Assembly: GCA_905250125.1 (NCBI GenBank) | Contig: CAJNOL010001106.1 | Location: forward strand, 1 to 64,000 | Length of the DNA stretch: 64,000 nucleotides | Source: Rotaria sordida | Taxonomy: Eukaryota > Rotifera > Eurotatoria > Philodinida > Philodinidae | Reading direction: 5' to 3' | In this document: positions 1-14,409 of the stretch, in pieces | Numbering within the stretch: position 1 is the first letter of the stretch | How the letters are laid out: every line of letters starts with the position of its first letter | Position numbers and translations under genes: made by a program | The notes under the pieces: model-generated | The model's input: only the letters and a program-made list of their open reading frames with translations | Database searches by the model: none | Told to the model about the DNA's origin: nothing

Positions 1-3000
1 TTCAACAAAACACGTTTTTTCTCGACTGAAAAACAGATAGCACAATGTCATCAAAGTGTTAATCTAATTATTTATTATTAAGTCGTTGATTAATATTCAT
101 TTAATACTCGCATACGAATTTTTACATGTCATTAATCATATTAATAGTTTTAATCAATTATCTTTCAGCATTAGTTTGATGATTTATTACCAGCTAAGTC
201 ACAAATATCTCATTACGAAATAGATTTAGAAAGATAAACAAAGTAGAATTTCATCTCCCTTTATATATATATATATATAACTCAAAATTGGTTCTATATA
301 AAATTCTTTCATTGTAATAAATATAATTTAAAATTCAGAATAACATGATTTGAAATGATGACTCCCCACCCATATCCTCAAATAATAATATTAAATATCA
401 AAATAAAAATAAATCTTTTATAAATTTCATTTTATTTTCAAGAAACTATTATTTGACAAATACATTTTTCTTGAATACAACAATTGAATGAACTTTAAAA
501 TTAATTGAAATTAACGTTTGTGAGAAAAATTAAGCTTGACTAACCTAGATGAGGGTCGAAAAAGAAATCTGAATATCTCTTTCATGATTCAAGCGATTTA
601 TATGAAATTTTTATAGTTTCATTTCATGATCATTAAAGTTTTATCTCTAATAGATTACTTATAAATGCAACACATAAACCCATCCTTTTTCTTTGAAAAT
701 ATCTATAAAAACAGCAATTTCAAAATCTTTTTGATCTTATTATAGATTTTTTCATTTTCAACTGAACTAGATCTTTGACATGTGTCTTATAAAAATTATG
801 CTCTACATGTTTCTATGAAGAAAAAAAAAATGTTGACTCTCGTCATCTCACTTAACCGTGATGCTCATTGAAATGAATTCACTGCTTCTCCATTACACTT
901 GCTTGGAGAAATATTCTCCCAACATTGACAGACCTTGCGGCTAAAATGCAGAGAAACTCTGTCATTATGGAATAATATGAAGTTCATATCTAGTGTAATC
1001 TTCTTACATCTAGAATAAAAAAAGAAAAGGCTTAACGCATAGTAAAATATTTGTTCTCCATTGATAATGTTACCGTAAAAAAAAAACTGTTTAAACACGC
1101 GAACATACAAAAACGGTGTGCATTTATAAGCGATCAATTAGAAAGAAATATTAAAACATCGAAATATCACTGTAATCATATATACATCATATTGAAACTG
1201 TTTTCATTTTAACATCCTAGCAACGCAAAAAAAAATACAAAGCCCACAAAAATTTGCCTTTTTGTCGAGATCAACTAAAGTTATTAGTGAAGAATTGTAA
1301 AATGAATGGTGTCGACATTTTCATCTTACATTTCAAAAAAATATTTCTAATTTTTTATTGTCAAGATCATCGCAATAGAAAATGACAACTTTTGATGCGT
1401 GCGATCTAGGAAATAAAACAATGATGGACGACATAAATGCTATGCTTTGCATCGTATTACAAGCATTAATATTTTTTATTGTTGGTCAGTTGAAATACAC
1501 ACAAAAAAAGAAACGAAATCTTTGTGCTCGCTCGATATTTTTTGTAGTATTTTTGCTTTACTTTTATCAATTAGAGTAGTAGACAAAACGTTTCTGCTCT
1601 AGAGAATTTCAACTATTATAGGTGCTAAACGATTTAAAAATTGTGTGCATATACTTCGTCAAAAATGTAGGTCCGAGACACAATTATGTAAGTACAAAGA
1701 GAATTATGATGACACCTATATCGCCTTTGAACTTCATAACTTCGAGAAAGATGAACTTTTTAGATCAGCTAACGGCTCATTATGTAGCGTTGTATTTCAG
1801 CTATTCATACAACTAATTGCATTGAACTTCAACAATCCTCTTTAACATTGTGATCAGTTTACTGTGATTATTGATGTGGAGAAAAATCATCACATGCCCT
1901 TTTGACATGAGAATGCAGTAGTAATTTAATGAATGAAGTTCAAGCGTTTCGAAAAGCTATCATTACAGTTAGATATGAGTTTCTACAAGTTTTATAAACA
2001 AACTGTGTACTGATATGGAATGACATAGCTATAATCATCGTGTTGATAAGATGGAAAATTCAGAAATATCCATAGATTTGAACTCCAGTTCTACTCAAAA
2101 ACATTAAGAATTAATCATGTATTTAATAAAAAGTAGTGCAAAATTGAGTACACAGTCCTTTTCAGGTCAAAAAGCTTAATACAAAAATACATGTCATCTA
2201 TCATAATTCTTTTTGTACTGAAGTAATCGAAGCAGAATTGTGTTTCTGATCTATAATGTTGACGACATATGTGCACAAATATTTTCATGTCTTCAACATT
2301 TATAATACTTGAGATCTTCTAGCAAAGAGACTGTTATGTACTACAGTAGATCAGTAATGTTTATCGTGTAGAATTACCAATTTTTTTTGTCAGTAATCTG
2401 AGAACAAATAATAAATAGATAAGAATTCAATAGAAATGACCTGCTCTAGCTAATTTTCTTTTCATTGAATAAGAAAACATTTTATAACTCAAGGTGATTA
2501 ATGAATGCTATTCATCGATTAAATGAAAATAAGATTGCTCGAGGAATACTTTCTTTATGTATTCATATTGTTAGAATTTTTAGTTTTTGAAATTTTATTA
2601 GTCTATAAAAAACATATATAGTATAATATCCATTTTGATTTATTCATAAATATTCAATAAATTCGATAAACTATTGAAATAATTTAATTGATCTAAAAAT
2701 TTGAAGATAATATTCAATATTAGTTTATATATTGGATAGTTTTTAACACATATATATATATATTTCACTGTTTCTTTTAGTTACCGAACAAAAGATAAGC
2801 TTTCAAAGTTCTTTTATACAAAAGAATCAATTTGATATTAATCTTTGTAATAAGACAAATTTATTTACATATTTACTACTTGTTATCAATTTCGAAATTG
2901 AATTATATTTGTACATTCGTAAGGTTTAATCGAATTTAGCAAAAACAAAAAAAAAAAAAAAAAAAAAACTTTAGCATTTATATATTAGTCGTTCAGTAGG

Positions 3001-3107
3001 AGAATAACTTCTCTTTTTTTTTTTTCTTCTCCAATGCATAAAACAATACACATAAATAAAAAATACATTTGTTTTTCAGTTTATATACATTTTATAATGT
3101 TTGATTC
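1..3107. other. Intergenic, no gene seen
   Basis: AT-rich sequence with short random ORFs only, homopolymer runs and small TA microsatellites (near 263-280 and 2752-2763). I see no coding-like frame, RNA gene or mobile element. It lies downstream of the RGK-like gene, whose stop codon is at 3108-3110. Confidence 0.5.
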
Positions 3108-6100
3108 TTATCGAATACCTGCATATAAATTTTCTACATCAACTGGTAATCTTGATGGTTTTCGTCGAAAAACATTTAAAAATTTCGAAAAAATATTTTT
3201 AGAACTTTGATTAGGTACAGTTGAACTTTTTCGCATTGATGAACCAGTTAATTTATCATTTTCATTATCATTAACATCTGTTGTACCATTTGATATAGTT
3301 AAACGTCGTCGTTCTTCAAAACGTTGTTGTTCACTTATACGAATTTGTTTTAATGTACCAGCAAGTAAATCATCAACTTTATCATTAATTGCTACTGATG
3401 TTTCAACAAATTTACAATCATATCGAAATGCTGCATTACGAGCAGCTAAAATAAAACACAAAAAAAAAATCTTTTTTTTTATGTTGAATATTTTAAACTT
3501 ACTTTCTTTTGTTACAGCACGTTTTCGTACAAGATCTGATTTATTTCCAACTAAAATAATTGGTATATAACGTTTTATTGTTTTTTCATTATTTGATAAT
3601 TCTTTTTCACGAATATTTTTTATTAATTGAATTGCTGTTTGAAATGATTGACGATCAGTTATTGAATATACGACTATATATGCATCACCAGTAACACTAC
3701 ATTTTATCTAAATAATTTATTTTTATTTTCTTTTATAATCAAATTTTTATACATACAAGATCAACATCAATATTAATAATATGTAAACGAGATTCAATAC
3801 CATCAAGCATTATTGAAACTGTATTATCAGGATCATCCTCTGTTTAAAAAAAAAAATTATTATTTGAATACAAATATAATAGTAACTAGAATCATGTTTT
3901 ATATGTAATATATTTATCTTGTTAAAATTTTTATTATAACTAAATAAATCTGATTTGAATTAATTATTTCGAAAAGTTAGTGTAATTGTAATTTATCTTA
4001 ATATCCTTTAAGAATGAAATTTCTTTTCAGTGTTTATTTGTTTTAATTATAATTTCTATGAAAAATGATACATATAAGATTCTGCATAGATTATTTATTA
4101 TCGAAAATCAAATTCATTGTTTAACAAATGTACTTTTATTATTATGAAACGTGACTAGCATTCATAAAACATGTAACTCATGGTTTATGGCGTTGTATTA
4201 GAATCAACATTAGTATTAGCATTAATTCATAATAATTTTAATATTTAGATATTAATATTGATTCTGATATGATAAATCTAATTTTTTTTTCTTTAAAAGT
4301 AATATTTCTCTATATATCGAAAATTATTTTAAAAAAATATAGTTAATCATTAATGAATGTATAATATTTTGAATATAATAGATTTTAGTTTTTTTTTCTA
4401 TAGTGAAACAATATGTTTATCAAACATAAGTTCAAAATTTATTATGTTTATAACATGTTTTATCAATGAGATTTTATTTAAAATGACAGATACATTAACT
4501 GTTTGTTTATTTGTTCATCATGTCAAGTTCAATCAATTGCAAAATTTTTTTATTTAATAGTACAAGTCAATGAGATTTTCGTATAGAATCATATTTCTAT
4601 TATATTATAAATAAAATTTTTTGATTATAATTTTAAAGAATACTAATAAAAACAAAAACATGCATTAAGAACTAGAAGGTTTTTACTATTACATCTGAAA
4701 AAAATTATCATAATATTCTTTGCTTTCTTTTTTTTTTTCTCTTTCTAAGTATAGTTCGTAACTATTAAATATAAACATATATAACATTAAGAAAAACATC
4801 TCAATATTCTATCTGTCTGTTCTAATTCGTCATTATTTTTTTTCTCCTTCGCACATAATATAGTTCTCCATTGACGTCGTATTATTCATCACATTCTGTC
4901 TATTACATCCTAACAATATATCTTGTTTATTGATAATGATTCTTTTTACCATCTGTATGTATATATCGTTGCCCTACAGTCATTAAGCAACCATCATTGC
5001 TGACAAGTTATATTCATTAACTTACCAACTGAACTTGAATAATCATAAATTCCTCTATATTCAGTTGTTTTAAATTGTCTTAAAAGTGAACATTTTCCTG
5101 TTCCACTCATACCAAGTAAATAAACTTGATAAATACGTATATCTTGTACACGACCATCTTCAGTTTCAATACGTTCAACATGTGGATTATCATCATCATC
5201 ATCAATATCATCATCATTATTATTATTAATAATTGGTGATGATGAAATATTTTCAATATTTGAATCAATATAATTAGTATCACGTATTTCATTGAGATTA
5301 GGTACAGTTGATATCGATTTAGAATTTGTTAATGAATTATTACTTGTACGTATTTCATTATTTAATAAAATATTATCATTAAGATGTTCTTGTGATGGTG
5401 TACCTTCTGTTTTACGAAATGAACTTCGACGACTTATTGAACCACTTCGTTTAAATGAACGTTTAAATGAATCACTAAAAGAATATTTTAAATAAAAAAA
5501 CAAAAAAAAAAGAAATTAACAATCTTGTTTTTCCTTTTTTTCTTTAAGTTTATTTATTTACCCGCGATTAACAAAACCTTTTGGTGTTGTATTAAATTGT
5601 CTTACACGATAGATTTCTTCATCAATATCATGAGGTATTTGTAATTGATCAAGTGGCAAAGAACCTATTTGAGAATATAATAATAAATTATTTTTTACGT
5701 CTGTTGTCATGATCAATGAAGTTACTACAATGAGTTTGGTTGCAAAAGCAGCTGGTGCTTTCGTTATTTTATAGGATATTGGAGAGTCATTAGAGGAGGG
5801 GGAAGACGAAGAAGAAAAATAAAAATAAAAAGAATTGAATAATTTTATCTTACCAACTCGTCCTGAACGTTGTGCTTTGGGACTTGACCATTGATCATGT
5901 GGATCATCTGCTGCCATAAGATCAGTTGCAGAAATTCTTGATGGTGCACAAGTAATCGATTTCCGACCAGAATAGAAAGCAACTGTGTGAAGATTGTTAT
6001 TGTTATATGTGCTATATTTGCGCGAAGAAATATATTCTTTCTGTTCTTTTTCTTTTTGTTCCTTTTCTTTTTCTTTTTCTTTTTCTTTTTCTTTTTCTTG

Positions 6101-7951
6101 CTTTTGTTGTCGATATTTTTTTATCGATTGAGGACGTTTATAAGAACATGATCGTGCTAATGGTTCCAACTGTTCGCTTTGAGAATTTGATGTTTGAAGA
6201 AATGCTTGTGCACCATGAGTTAAAAAAAATGTTTTTCTTCTTATTTGTACTGAATTTGATTGTGGATTTTTTGTTGATGATACCATTGATTGTCGACGAC
6301 CATCATAATGTTTAGTTGAATGAGATGATGATGATAATGTTAAATGTGGTTGAGATTTTGCATAATTATGTACTGATTTATCAATAAATAATTGAAATGG
6401 AACAGTAGAAGGTGAACATGAACTATAACAACGAGGATGTGGTGGTGGTAATGGTGAAGCATTCGAACGTGCAAATAATGCATCAAAATGCTCAGTATCT
6501 GTATTAATTGGTTGTTTGTTATTTATGTCATCTTCTAGATCAGGTCTCCAGTGAATTGTTGCTCTTGAATTTCTAGGAGATATATCATGTTCGAGTATTG
6601 TCTCTTTTATCAATACATTATCTTCATTTCCATTTGATTGTAGATGATGATGATGTGGTTCGTACATTCTATATATGATAAAAAAATATGATGAATAATT
6701 ATAAGACGTGCTCTTTCTATGAATGTCAAATACGACATAATTTATTATTTTTCTTTTTGTTTTGTAAATATAAGCATTTCATTAGAAATATAATAATACC
6801 TTGATCTAATGGCGTAACCAAAAACAAAAAGAAGTTGTTGGAAGGACTCAGTCTTTAATGATCATAAAACTTTCTAGTAATGCTTTTAGAAGAAATTCAA
6901 CCTTCTTTTTTTTTTTTTTTGTAAGCGGAACTCAACCATTTCTAGACAAGAATCAAAGCTTTTTGGGCGGAAGGAGAACACTGAGTTTCGTCTAGTCCTT
7001 TATCTGACTACGTTTCATTACATTGTTTCAATTCTTTGATGAATATTTAAGGCGTTATATATTTCTTCTTTTTTTTTTTTGATATTATAATCTTTGTCAT
7101 CTTTTACTGAAATTTATTATTTTTTATCATTTGCTTTTGTTCTTTCTTTCTAATATATCTTTATTTATTTTGCATCAACTAATAAAAAAGAAAATTAATA
7201 TAGACTATTACGAATCTATACATTAGTTGAGCGTCAGAAGACACATCAAATTAAACTAACATCAAAAAATCAATGAAAAGAGAAAATGAAACAAAACAAA
7301 ATATCTAACATGAAAATATTCTTCGAAACATATAACGAATAATAGTCATAATCATTAGAAAATAATTTTTTTTTTTTTTATTATTTTCTTCTATCAATTG
7401 ATAAATACTTAAAAAAAAATATAAAAAAATATGAGTACTCTTATTACAAAAAAAGACCGGATATTTACATAGAATTATGTATCTTTCTAACTCCCTTAAC
7501 AACATCAAAGTCAATAAAACTATCGTATGATTTTTTTTGTTGTTTTTACGTATATGAATTGACTCGAAAATCATTGCAATTCTTATAATATAGGCTTGAA
7601 TCTTTGTTACGAAAAACAAAAAATGACAGCAGTAAAGAAAATTTTACGATCTAATGGAGAATAACCTACATGATTATTAGTTTGACGCTAAGTTGACTTC
7701 CTCTATCTGTCGTTCAAGTCTGATGGATTTTCCGACATTTCCAGGAAAAAAGAAAAACGTAACTAATCCAATAAGACGCATTATTTTATTAGTTACATTT
7801 ATTATTTAAAAAAAAAAATTCATTCATTTTATTATCCAAAGTACTATGAATATGTAAAATGAATAAAATATGTTTACCTGTTAAATTGAACTTTTTTTCG
7901 TTGAGTAGATCGTCGACGAAGTAAAGAAGGCAATGGTGTTTCTGCTTTCAT
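3108..7951 (-). CDS. RGK-family (Rem/Rad/Gem-like) small GTPase
   Basis: Seven exons, joined in phase: 7951-7878, 6668-5854, 5664-5562, 5474-5026, 3839-3757, 3707-3503, 3445-3108, giving 688 residues. The G domain is C-terminal (about 448-605). It has a P-loop GMSGTGKC (452-459), the stretch GDAYIVVYSITDRQSF typical of RGK proteins, NKSD (563-566) and ETSVA (591-595). The canonical DxxG switch II motif is absent, as in the family, and the segment after it is shorter than in Gem. The tail has a basic patch (SKFLNVFRRKPSR) that could bind membrane phospholipid. The family usually inhibits voltage-gated calcium channels and remodels the cytoskeleton. The N-terminal extension (about 440 residues) is low complexity, rich in Ser/Asn/His with a Lys-Glu run and a poly-Asp run. 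Vertebrate members are about 300 residues; insect ones are also extended. The 5853-5665 intron stays open in frame and could be retained. The intron at 5025-3840 is about 1.2 kb. Confidence 0.88.
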
Positions 7952-10900
7952 TATTATATAGATGTTCTCAGATTTCTTCTTCTTCTTTTTTTTTTTTTTA
8001 TTTATTTGAATTCTCACGTTTTAAAAATGTATTAATCACATATATAACGTCACTAGTCTATTGTTTTGCCGATTAAATGCAAACGTCGGGTCAATTTAAC
8101 TAGATGTTCGCTTAACATCAACAATGAAAATGAAAACATCATAGACATTCATAAAACTTAATAGACGAATAGAAAACAATCTGTCTCGTTCTCGAATATA
8201 TTTTTCCTAGAAAAAAAGAAAAACTCTGACTTCATCATATACGCACATTAAAGTAAAGAGAAGAGAGGAAGAGATGAGCACGGAAGAGAATCGACGAAAG
8301 GGGAAAAGATTGAGAAGTACTGATAGATACTGACGTTTCTTTGAGTGACAGTGCAACAAAACAAAAAAAAAAAAAAAAAGAAAAACTAGGAAAGAAAAAA
8401 GATAGATCAACTAGACCTAGAAATCTTTCTAGTCAAAGTAGGTGTGATAGAAAATGATCAAATGCGGAATATCACATTCTTATTACGCATGGAAGTAATC
8501 GAGTCTAGGCTAATTCTGAGATTAGCTCGATTATAATAGTGCAAATTTTCTTTCTTATTATTCTTTAGATTGATGAAGTAATGATTTCAATTTATGCATT
8601 TATATAAACATTCATATATCTGATTGAAACAAAAAAAAAGAAAATTTACTATCTAATCATTATTACACATGAACGAATTTCTGTTTATTGACAGAAATAA
8701 AAAGATTTCTAGTTATTAACACCTTTGTTCTTATAACAACATAGAATTTAATTGACAGAAAAATTATTTTGTATTCATTTCTACCTGGTTGAATCACAAA
8801 TACATTGATTTATCTTTTTTTATTTTAGAAGTAAACGTCATTGATATACGAAATATAATATATTTGATGTATTTGGTCTATAGACATAGGACTTTAAATA
8901 ACAACATGTTATCTATCTTGTCAGGAATATGACAAAAAAATCATAAATAATCATACAATTAAATTAAAAACAGACCTGTATAACATATAAGTAAAAAAAA
9001 CACGAACATGACATTTGTCATCGTCAATATATTCTATGGTTGTTTTTTTATTAGATTCGAATCTACTTCTAAATATATAATTTAATGCAGTTTTTATTTT
9101 TAATAATCAATCTCTTTAGTGACAAATATATTGTTATGAATATAATCGATAACATTTTACTAACTTTCTAACTGTTTTCCTACAATTCCTATGGGATGTC
9201 AATTGTGAAATACAATTAAACAAAAGAAAAGTTCTATTCATTGAATATATTGACATTTTATTGACTTAATAGAAATATTTATAGTTTATAAATTCAAATA
9301 ATCTTGGCAAAGAAAAAAAACTTATTCTATAAAGTCACATTTATGTCTTGTAGATAAGAAGAACTAGATTGTTTCCTTACACAACTCATTAAATTCTATA
9401 AATAATATACTTTAGTAATCTTCTTTTTTTATGATAATTAAGCCGTAACAAGAAATTCTTGCAAAATGTTTCATTATATTTTAAGCTTAGAGAACTGGTA
9501 TTCTTATTTTTATTTTAATTGAATCATTTAGAATATTTTTCTTAAGAATGAAACTTATAGATAAAATTTCAATTCATAAAACTTATTAGTCGAAATCATT
9601 TTAACATTACTTAAAATAAATTTTATTATTAGAATTTTAAGTTGTACATAATTATCAACTTTATTTGTTTCAAACAAGTTCATTATTAAATTTAAAATAT
9701 TTACATTTATTCAGTCATTATACTATATAATTTCTTATTCTCTGATTCGGTTAAAAGTAAATTACTTATAATTAATAGATAAAAAAAAAATGTTACCCTC
9801 CATGTCTTAATGATCTTTTCAAGATTTTTCACACGGGTAATGTTTACAAGAATATATAACTGTCGTAATATTTGAGTACACTTTGGAAAATCATATTAGA
9901 CAGACTTACTGTTGTTATTATATTATCGGACGTAGAGTTTAATTGTAATGTAAATATCAAGTTGAATTGTCAGAAATATTTCGAACTTTTTTTTCTGATA
10001 TTTTCTCTTGTTATTTTTTATTTTTTAATTCAAAAAAAAACCTGTTTCTTCTGAAGGTTTCTTTTTTTTTTGTTTGTTTTGTTTTCTGAGTAAATATTCT
10101 TCTTCTAAATTGTGCGTTGACATGAAAAAACCTGTTTAAGGAAACACAAAGTCAATAATGTTTTTTTCTTTTTCTTTTGTAGATTTTGAAATTTCTCTAT
10201 CCTAAGGCATAAGAGAGAATTCTTTTTTTTTTTTTATTTTCTTATGATTAAGAAATGTATTGAGATTTAGTGCAAATTCTTCCAGGGATACATGTATTAT
10301 AAGTTCAAAAGTAATAAATTAATTCAGGAAATTTAATTTTATTCTCTCGTTTTAATATATAAATGTTGTATAGACTTTTTAGTAATATAATGATTATATA
10401 TTTAATCTATTGAAGAAATAATCACATGAGAATTTATGATTGATTGAGGAAAGAAGGGAGGAGGAAGTTCAATTGTTTAACGAATTATGAAAGCATTTAA
10501 TTTTTGGATGATTTCATTAATTATTATTTTATGATGCGAATAAAAATAATGAGTTTATATTTATTTCGTATGTGTTTAATGAATATTTGCTGATGTGTAT
10601 AAAACTAAATAAATGATAATCATTAAGATTTTCTGTTTACTTTATTTAGATCTTATCATTATAAGAAATAATTATATATGTCATTTGATTATAGAAAAGA
10701 TATAACAGTTGTATAAAAATGACATTTGAAATATATAATTATGATCGATCTAATTGCTAATTTTTTATGATTTATTAATTAGAAATCTTTATAATTCTAA
10801 TGTGTACATGTCAATGTTAAAGACGAATGGATGTAACCTTAAGAACTCGACAATAGTAATATGTTAACGACTTGCGGTTTCCAGAAATTTTTGTTAGATA

Positions 10901-12602
10901 AAATTATCTTTATAATGAAAGGATTTCAAATCTATAATTTTATAGAATTTGAAATATTGATGTACGGATTGTTAACTATTGCGTTTTGTTGAATTATTAA
11001 AATTACACCCACCCTCGCTTAATTCGAATGAATAAATTTTTGAGAAACTACTCAACTTATAAAAAAATAACTAAGAATAAAAACTCAAAATTTTACTTAT
11101 AATGTTATGAATTTACTTCTTTTTTTTTCTTCTCTATTCAAAATTCTAATGAAATAATACTACCACTCTCTTTTTTTTTAAATAAGCATTCTCAAGTATA
11201 AAATAGCTAGAAGGATCGGAACCACTTCACTTAAAGCAATTTAAATGATTTACATATATGAAACAAATTGATTATAGAAATCAGAATTACAAATTAATTC
11301 TTATAAATTTTTGATAGTCTATTATTTATTCAAAGATGTTTACTTGTAATTTAGAAATTTACTGAAAATTGTTTATGTTACAAGTTTGTTCGCACTATCA
11401 TAGATATAGATTGTCAGTTAGAAAATAATCAATTGTTTAAGTATTAAAGTTTATTCGATTCGAAATAGATGAATGGTTAGAATATGAAATTTGCTACACT
11501 TTGTTTTGGTACGTTACTATGGAATTGTAAACTTCAAGTCTCATGTACTTTTAACTATTGAGAATGTCCTAAATAGATAGGAAATCCAAATTATAATTTA
11601 TAATTGTTAAGATTTGAGTTATTTTTTTTTTATATTTTGAAAATTTTGGATATGTAAAAAGCAAAGGTAGAGCCCATCGGGTCCAAAAATTTTGGACTCG
11701 GATCCGGTTTATTGAATATGTTTTAGACCCGACCCGAACCTAGACCCAGTCCTGAATTGTACTCTTGACACCTAACCCTTTGAGGAAGGTGGCACATATT
11801 TGTCCTACTTATTTTTTAGTAGAGAAAAAAGTGTTTTGTTTATATTAAATTGTTAGACCTACAAGGACATATAGGTTATAGGTGACATTATCTATCATCT
11901 CAAACTTGTCTTTTCTTTCGCTCATATAGATTCTTATTAAATATTCTCTATTCTGTCTGTTACTGTTCAGTGACGTCATGACTTCTTTCTCTTTTCTTCT
12001 GACCCTTATCTCTCAAGAATATTCCTACTGTTTATTGCACTTTTATATATTCATGTTTTTATTGTAAGTGACAAATCTAGGTGGTTCTTCATTTTAATAA
12101 TGAAATGCATTTACCCCTGAAAGAAACATGAAGATATGCTTAGTGTAGCATAAAGAAGTGGAAGTTACATTTAACATCGGATGCATGACTTATAAAGTAA
12201 CATTCCGTTTAAAGGAAAAGAAAATTGGTTTTTCTATGTAATCATTTCGAGCTAAATAATTTTTAAAAAAATGATAAGAGAATCACCTTCTGACTAAAAA
12301 ACATTCTGTCCTGGAAGAAGAGTTAATGAAACATTTTTAATTCGCACCTGATTACCTCCAGAGACACACTTTTAACAATTCTGAAGCAATCGCAATCATG
12401 ATCTTATAAGAATCAACTTATAATTAGCTCTTTTTTTTTTTTTTCAAAATAGTACCCATGACCTTAGGCCTGCACCCGACAGGCTTCACCCAAAGGCGTA
12501 CAATCGAAAATTCTTTACTTCAACATATGTCAAAACTATTCTCTAGAACTTTTTAGCTATCTCAAATCTGATATTAATGTGTATTATTATTGGTTTTAGT
12601 TC
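7952..12602. other. Long non-coding stretch (possible RGK first intron)
   Basis: No gene recognised. If the distal first exon at 14399-14409 is used, this is intronic. It contains a short GC-richer patch at about 11662-11790 in which GGGTC/GACCC words recur in both orientations (GGGTCC, GACCCGACCCG), probably a mobile element remnant. The rest is AT-rich with homopolymer runs. Confidence 0.45.
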
Positions 12603-12701
12603 ATTTTATATAAATCTATCCGGCAATAAAGCACAAACACTTGAGTGTACTTCAAGATGTGAAGTATTTGTGCTTTATTGCCGGATAGATTTATATAAAA
12701 T
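12603..12701. repeat. Near-perfect 40-bp inverted repeat (hairpin)
   Basis: Left arm 12603-12642 and right arm 12662-12701 are reverse complements with one mismatch that I can see. The loop is 19 bases. The arm core is CTATCCGGCAATAAAGCAC. Size and shape fit either a tiny MITE-type foldback or an RNA hairpin (about 99 nt). The perfect pairing is more regular than a typical pre-miRNA. Confidence 0.85.
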
Positions 12702-14398
12702 ATATTTATTATATACATTGATAGTTGATATGAAATAATCAAAAAATTCCTAGCGGATAGTTTTGATATACTTATGGAATATGTTAAGTATTTTCTCATA
12801 ATAAATTTTCTAAAATTCTAATAATTATTTTCTCATCTATCAGTAACATCAATTCCATAGATATGTAATATGATTCAAAACTCATTTAATATCATAACAT
12901 TCCAATAATGAAAGAAAAATGTCACATTAATTTCCAGACATTTTCATTGTTTTTTTTGCATAAATTAAATAAATGTCTCTCCCAAAAAAAAAAAGTTATC
13001 TTTTTTTCTTTTTCTTTATCAATTGAGAAATATGATAGTTATTCTTTTTCGAATACCATAATAATTCATATCTCAAAGAATATATCATATTCGTCGTTAG
13101 ACAAAAAAAGAAATGAACTTGTATGTACACAAAATATCTTCTTAATGATTCTAATTAACTCAATGAAATATTAACTTCTATATTAAAAAATTAAAAATGA
13201 AATGTGTAGATCAAATCATTAATCCTTAATGTTAAGATAAAATACATATCGTAAAAAAATAAAATTTTTCCATTAACATCATCTATTCTTGAGTTAGATG
13301 TTCATTCTTCAGTCTCAATTGTCGTTATTTATTTATAATACTACTCTGAAGGCAAAAAGAAATAACCAATATATATTCAAGTATTCTAAATAGCTTTTTA
13401 ACTAATGACACTATATAGTGTATATACGACTTAGCATATATATATATTATCATTACAAAAATAAACAATGTATCTAATGACTATTATCTTAAGTCATTGT
13501 TGAAAAGATTTAAATTCATTCTATTAGATATTTTTGATTATTTCCGTTCTTAAGTAAAATTATATTTGTATGTATGCATGCGTGTGTATGTTTTTCCTGA
13601 TTTTGTTATTTTCGAACATTATATAATTATTGATTTTATGAAAATAAGTATACAATGATTTTTTTGTATTGTTTTTTATATTTTCGTAAGAAATTTGATA
13701 GATCTAATATAATAAAAATTCTATCAAGAACAATTCTTTTGTCAAATAAATCAATTATGCATGAATAATTTCTCATGCGTGTTTACTTTATTATATTTCA
13801 AAAATGAATCATATCATCTTATTAAGATCGTTGCTGTCACTATCAGATAAATAAAAATAAAAGAAAAAGAAGCAAATGACAAAAGGAAAAAAAAAGAGAA
13901 AATGGATAAACGTATCCTGTCAATTACTAATATTTCCTTTATAACACAACAGGATATTTTTCTATATTCTATATATAGACTTAGTTGATGATAAAATCAT
14001 TGGTGTAAATTAATGTTTAGATTTGTTCTTGATGTTAAGAAGAAGACAAATCGATTTAAAATAACAACAACAGCGAAAAAAAAATATGTCATATTCAGTT
14101 GTCGCCTCAGGAAGAATCTAGTCATACTTTTGAATGGAAAATATATTTCTTCTGATGTCGGAATTCCTCAATAAAGGTCGATTGATCAATGAGACATATT
14201 TATTGCAGTTTTTTTTTCTCCTTATTGGCTATAAACATCTTCCGGGATTATTTCGTAGTTCTTATAAAGGATAAATTAATACCGATATCTTAGGAAACTA
14301 TTTAACGATGAGCAGATGTTAATACTATTGATCAGAATATAATATGCTAGTATTTATCACATATTTTTTTTAAATAAATATTGTCATGAGATACTTAC
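12702..14398. other. Non-coding, no gene seen
   Basis: AT-rich sequence between the hairpin and the candidate distal first exon of the RGK-like gene. Only short random ORFs. Confidence 0.45.
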
Positions 14399-14409
14399 GA
14401 TTCTGTCAT
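14399..14409 (-). other. Candidate alternative first coding exon of the RGK-like gene
   Basis: On the minus strand an ATG (14409-14407) opens a four-residue start (M-T-E and the first two bases of a Ser codon), followed at once by a consensus donor GTAAGT (14398-14393). The exon would end in phase 2, exactly as the 7951-7878 first exon does. Both would therefore join the second coding exon at 6668 in frame. This suggests two promoters 6.4 kb apart giving different N-termini. No upstream ORF competes. Transcript evidence is lacking, and a chance donor cannot be excluded. Confidence 0.4.

Noticed and set aside
5665-5853. Treating RGK exons 2 and 3 as one continuous exon
   Set aside because: The frame stays open, but good donor (GTAAGA) and acceptor (AAATAG) sites flank a T/Ser-rich, low-complexity insert; an intron is more likely.
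6007-6315. 102-codon plus-strand ORF
   Set aside because: Antisense shadow of RGK exon 2; its Phe/Leu run is the complement of the Lys-Glu repeat.
11662-11790. Possible complete element with GGGTC/GACCC words
   Set aside because: CAAAGG...CCTTTG ends are suggestive, but no target duplication is visible; kept only as a note in the intergenic entry.
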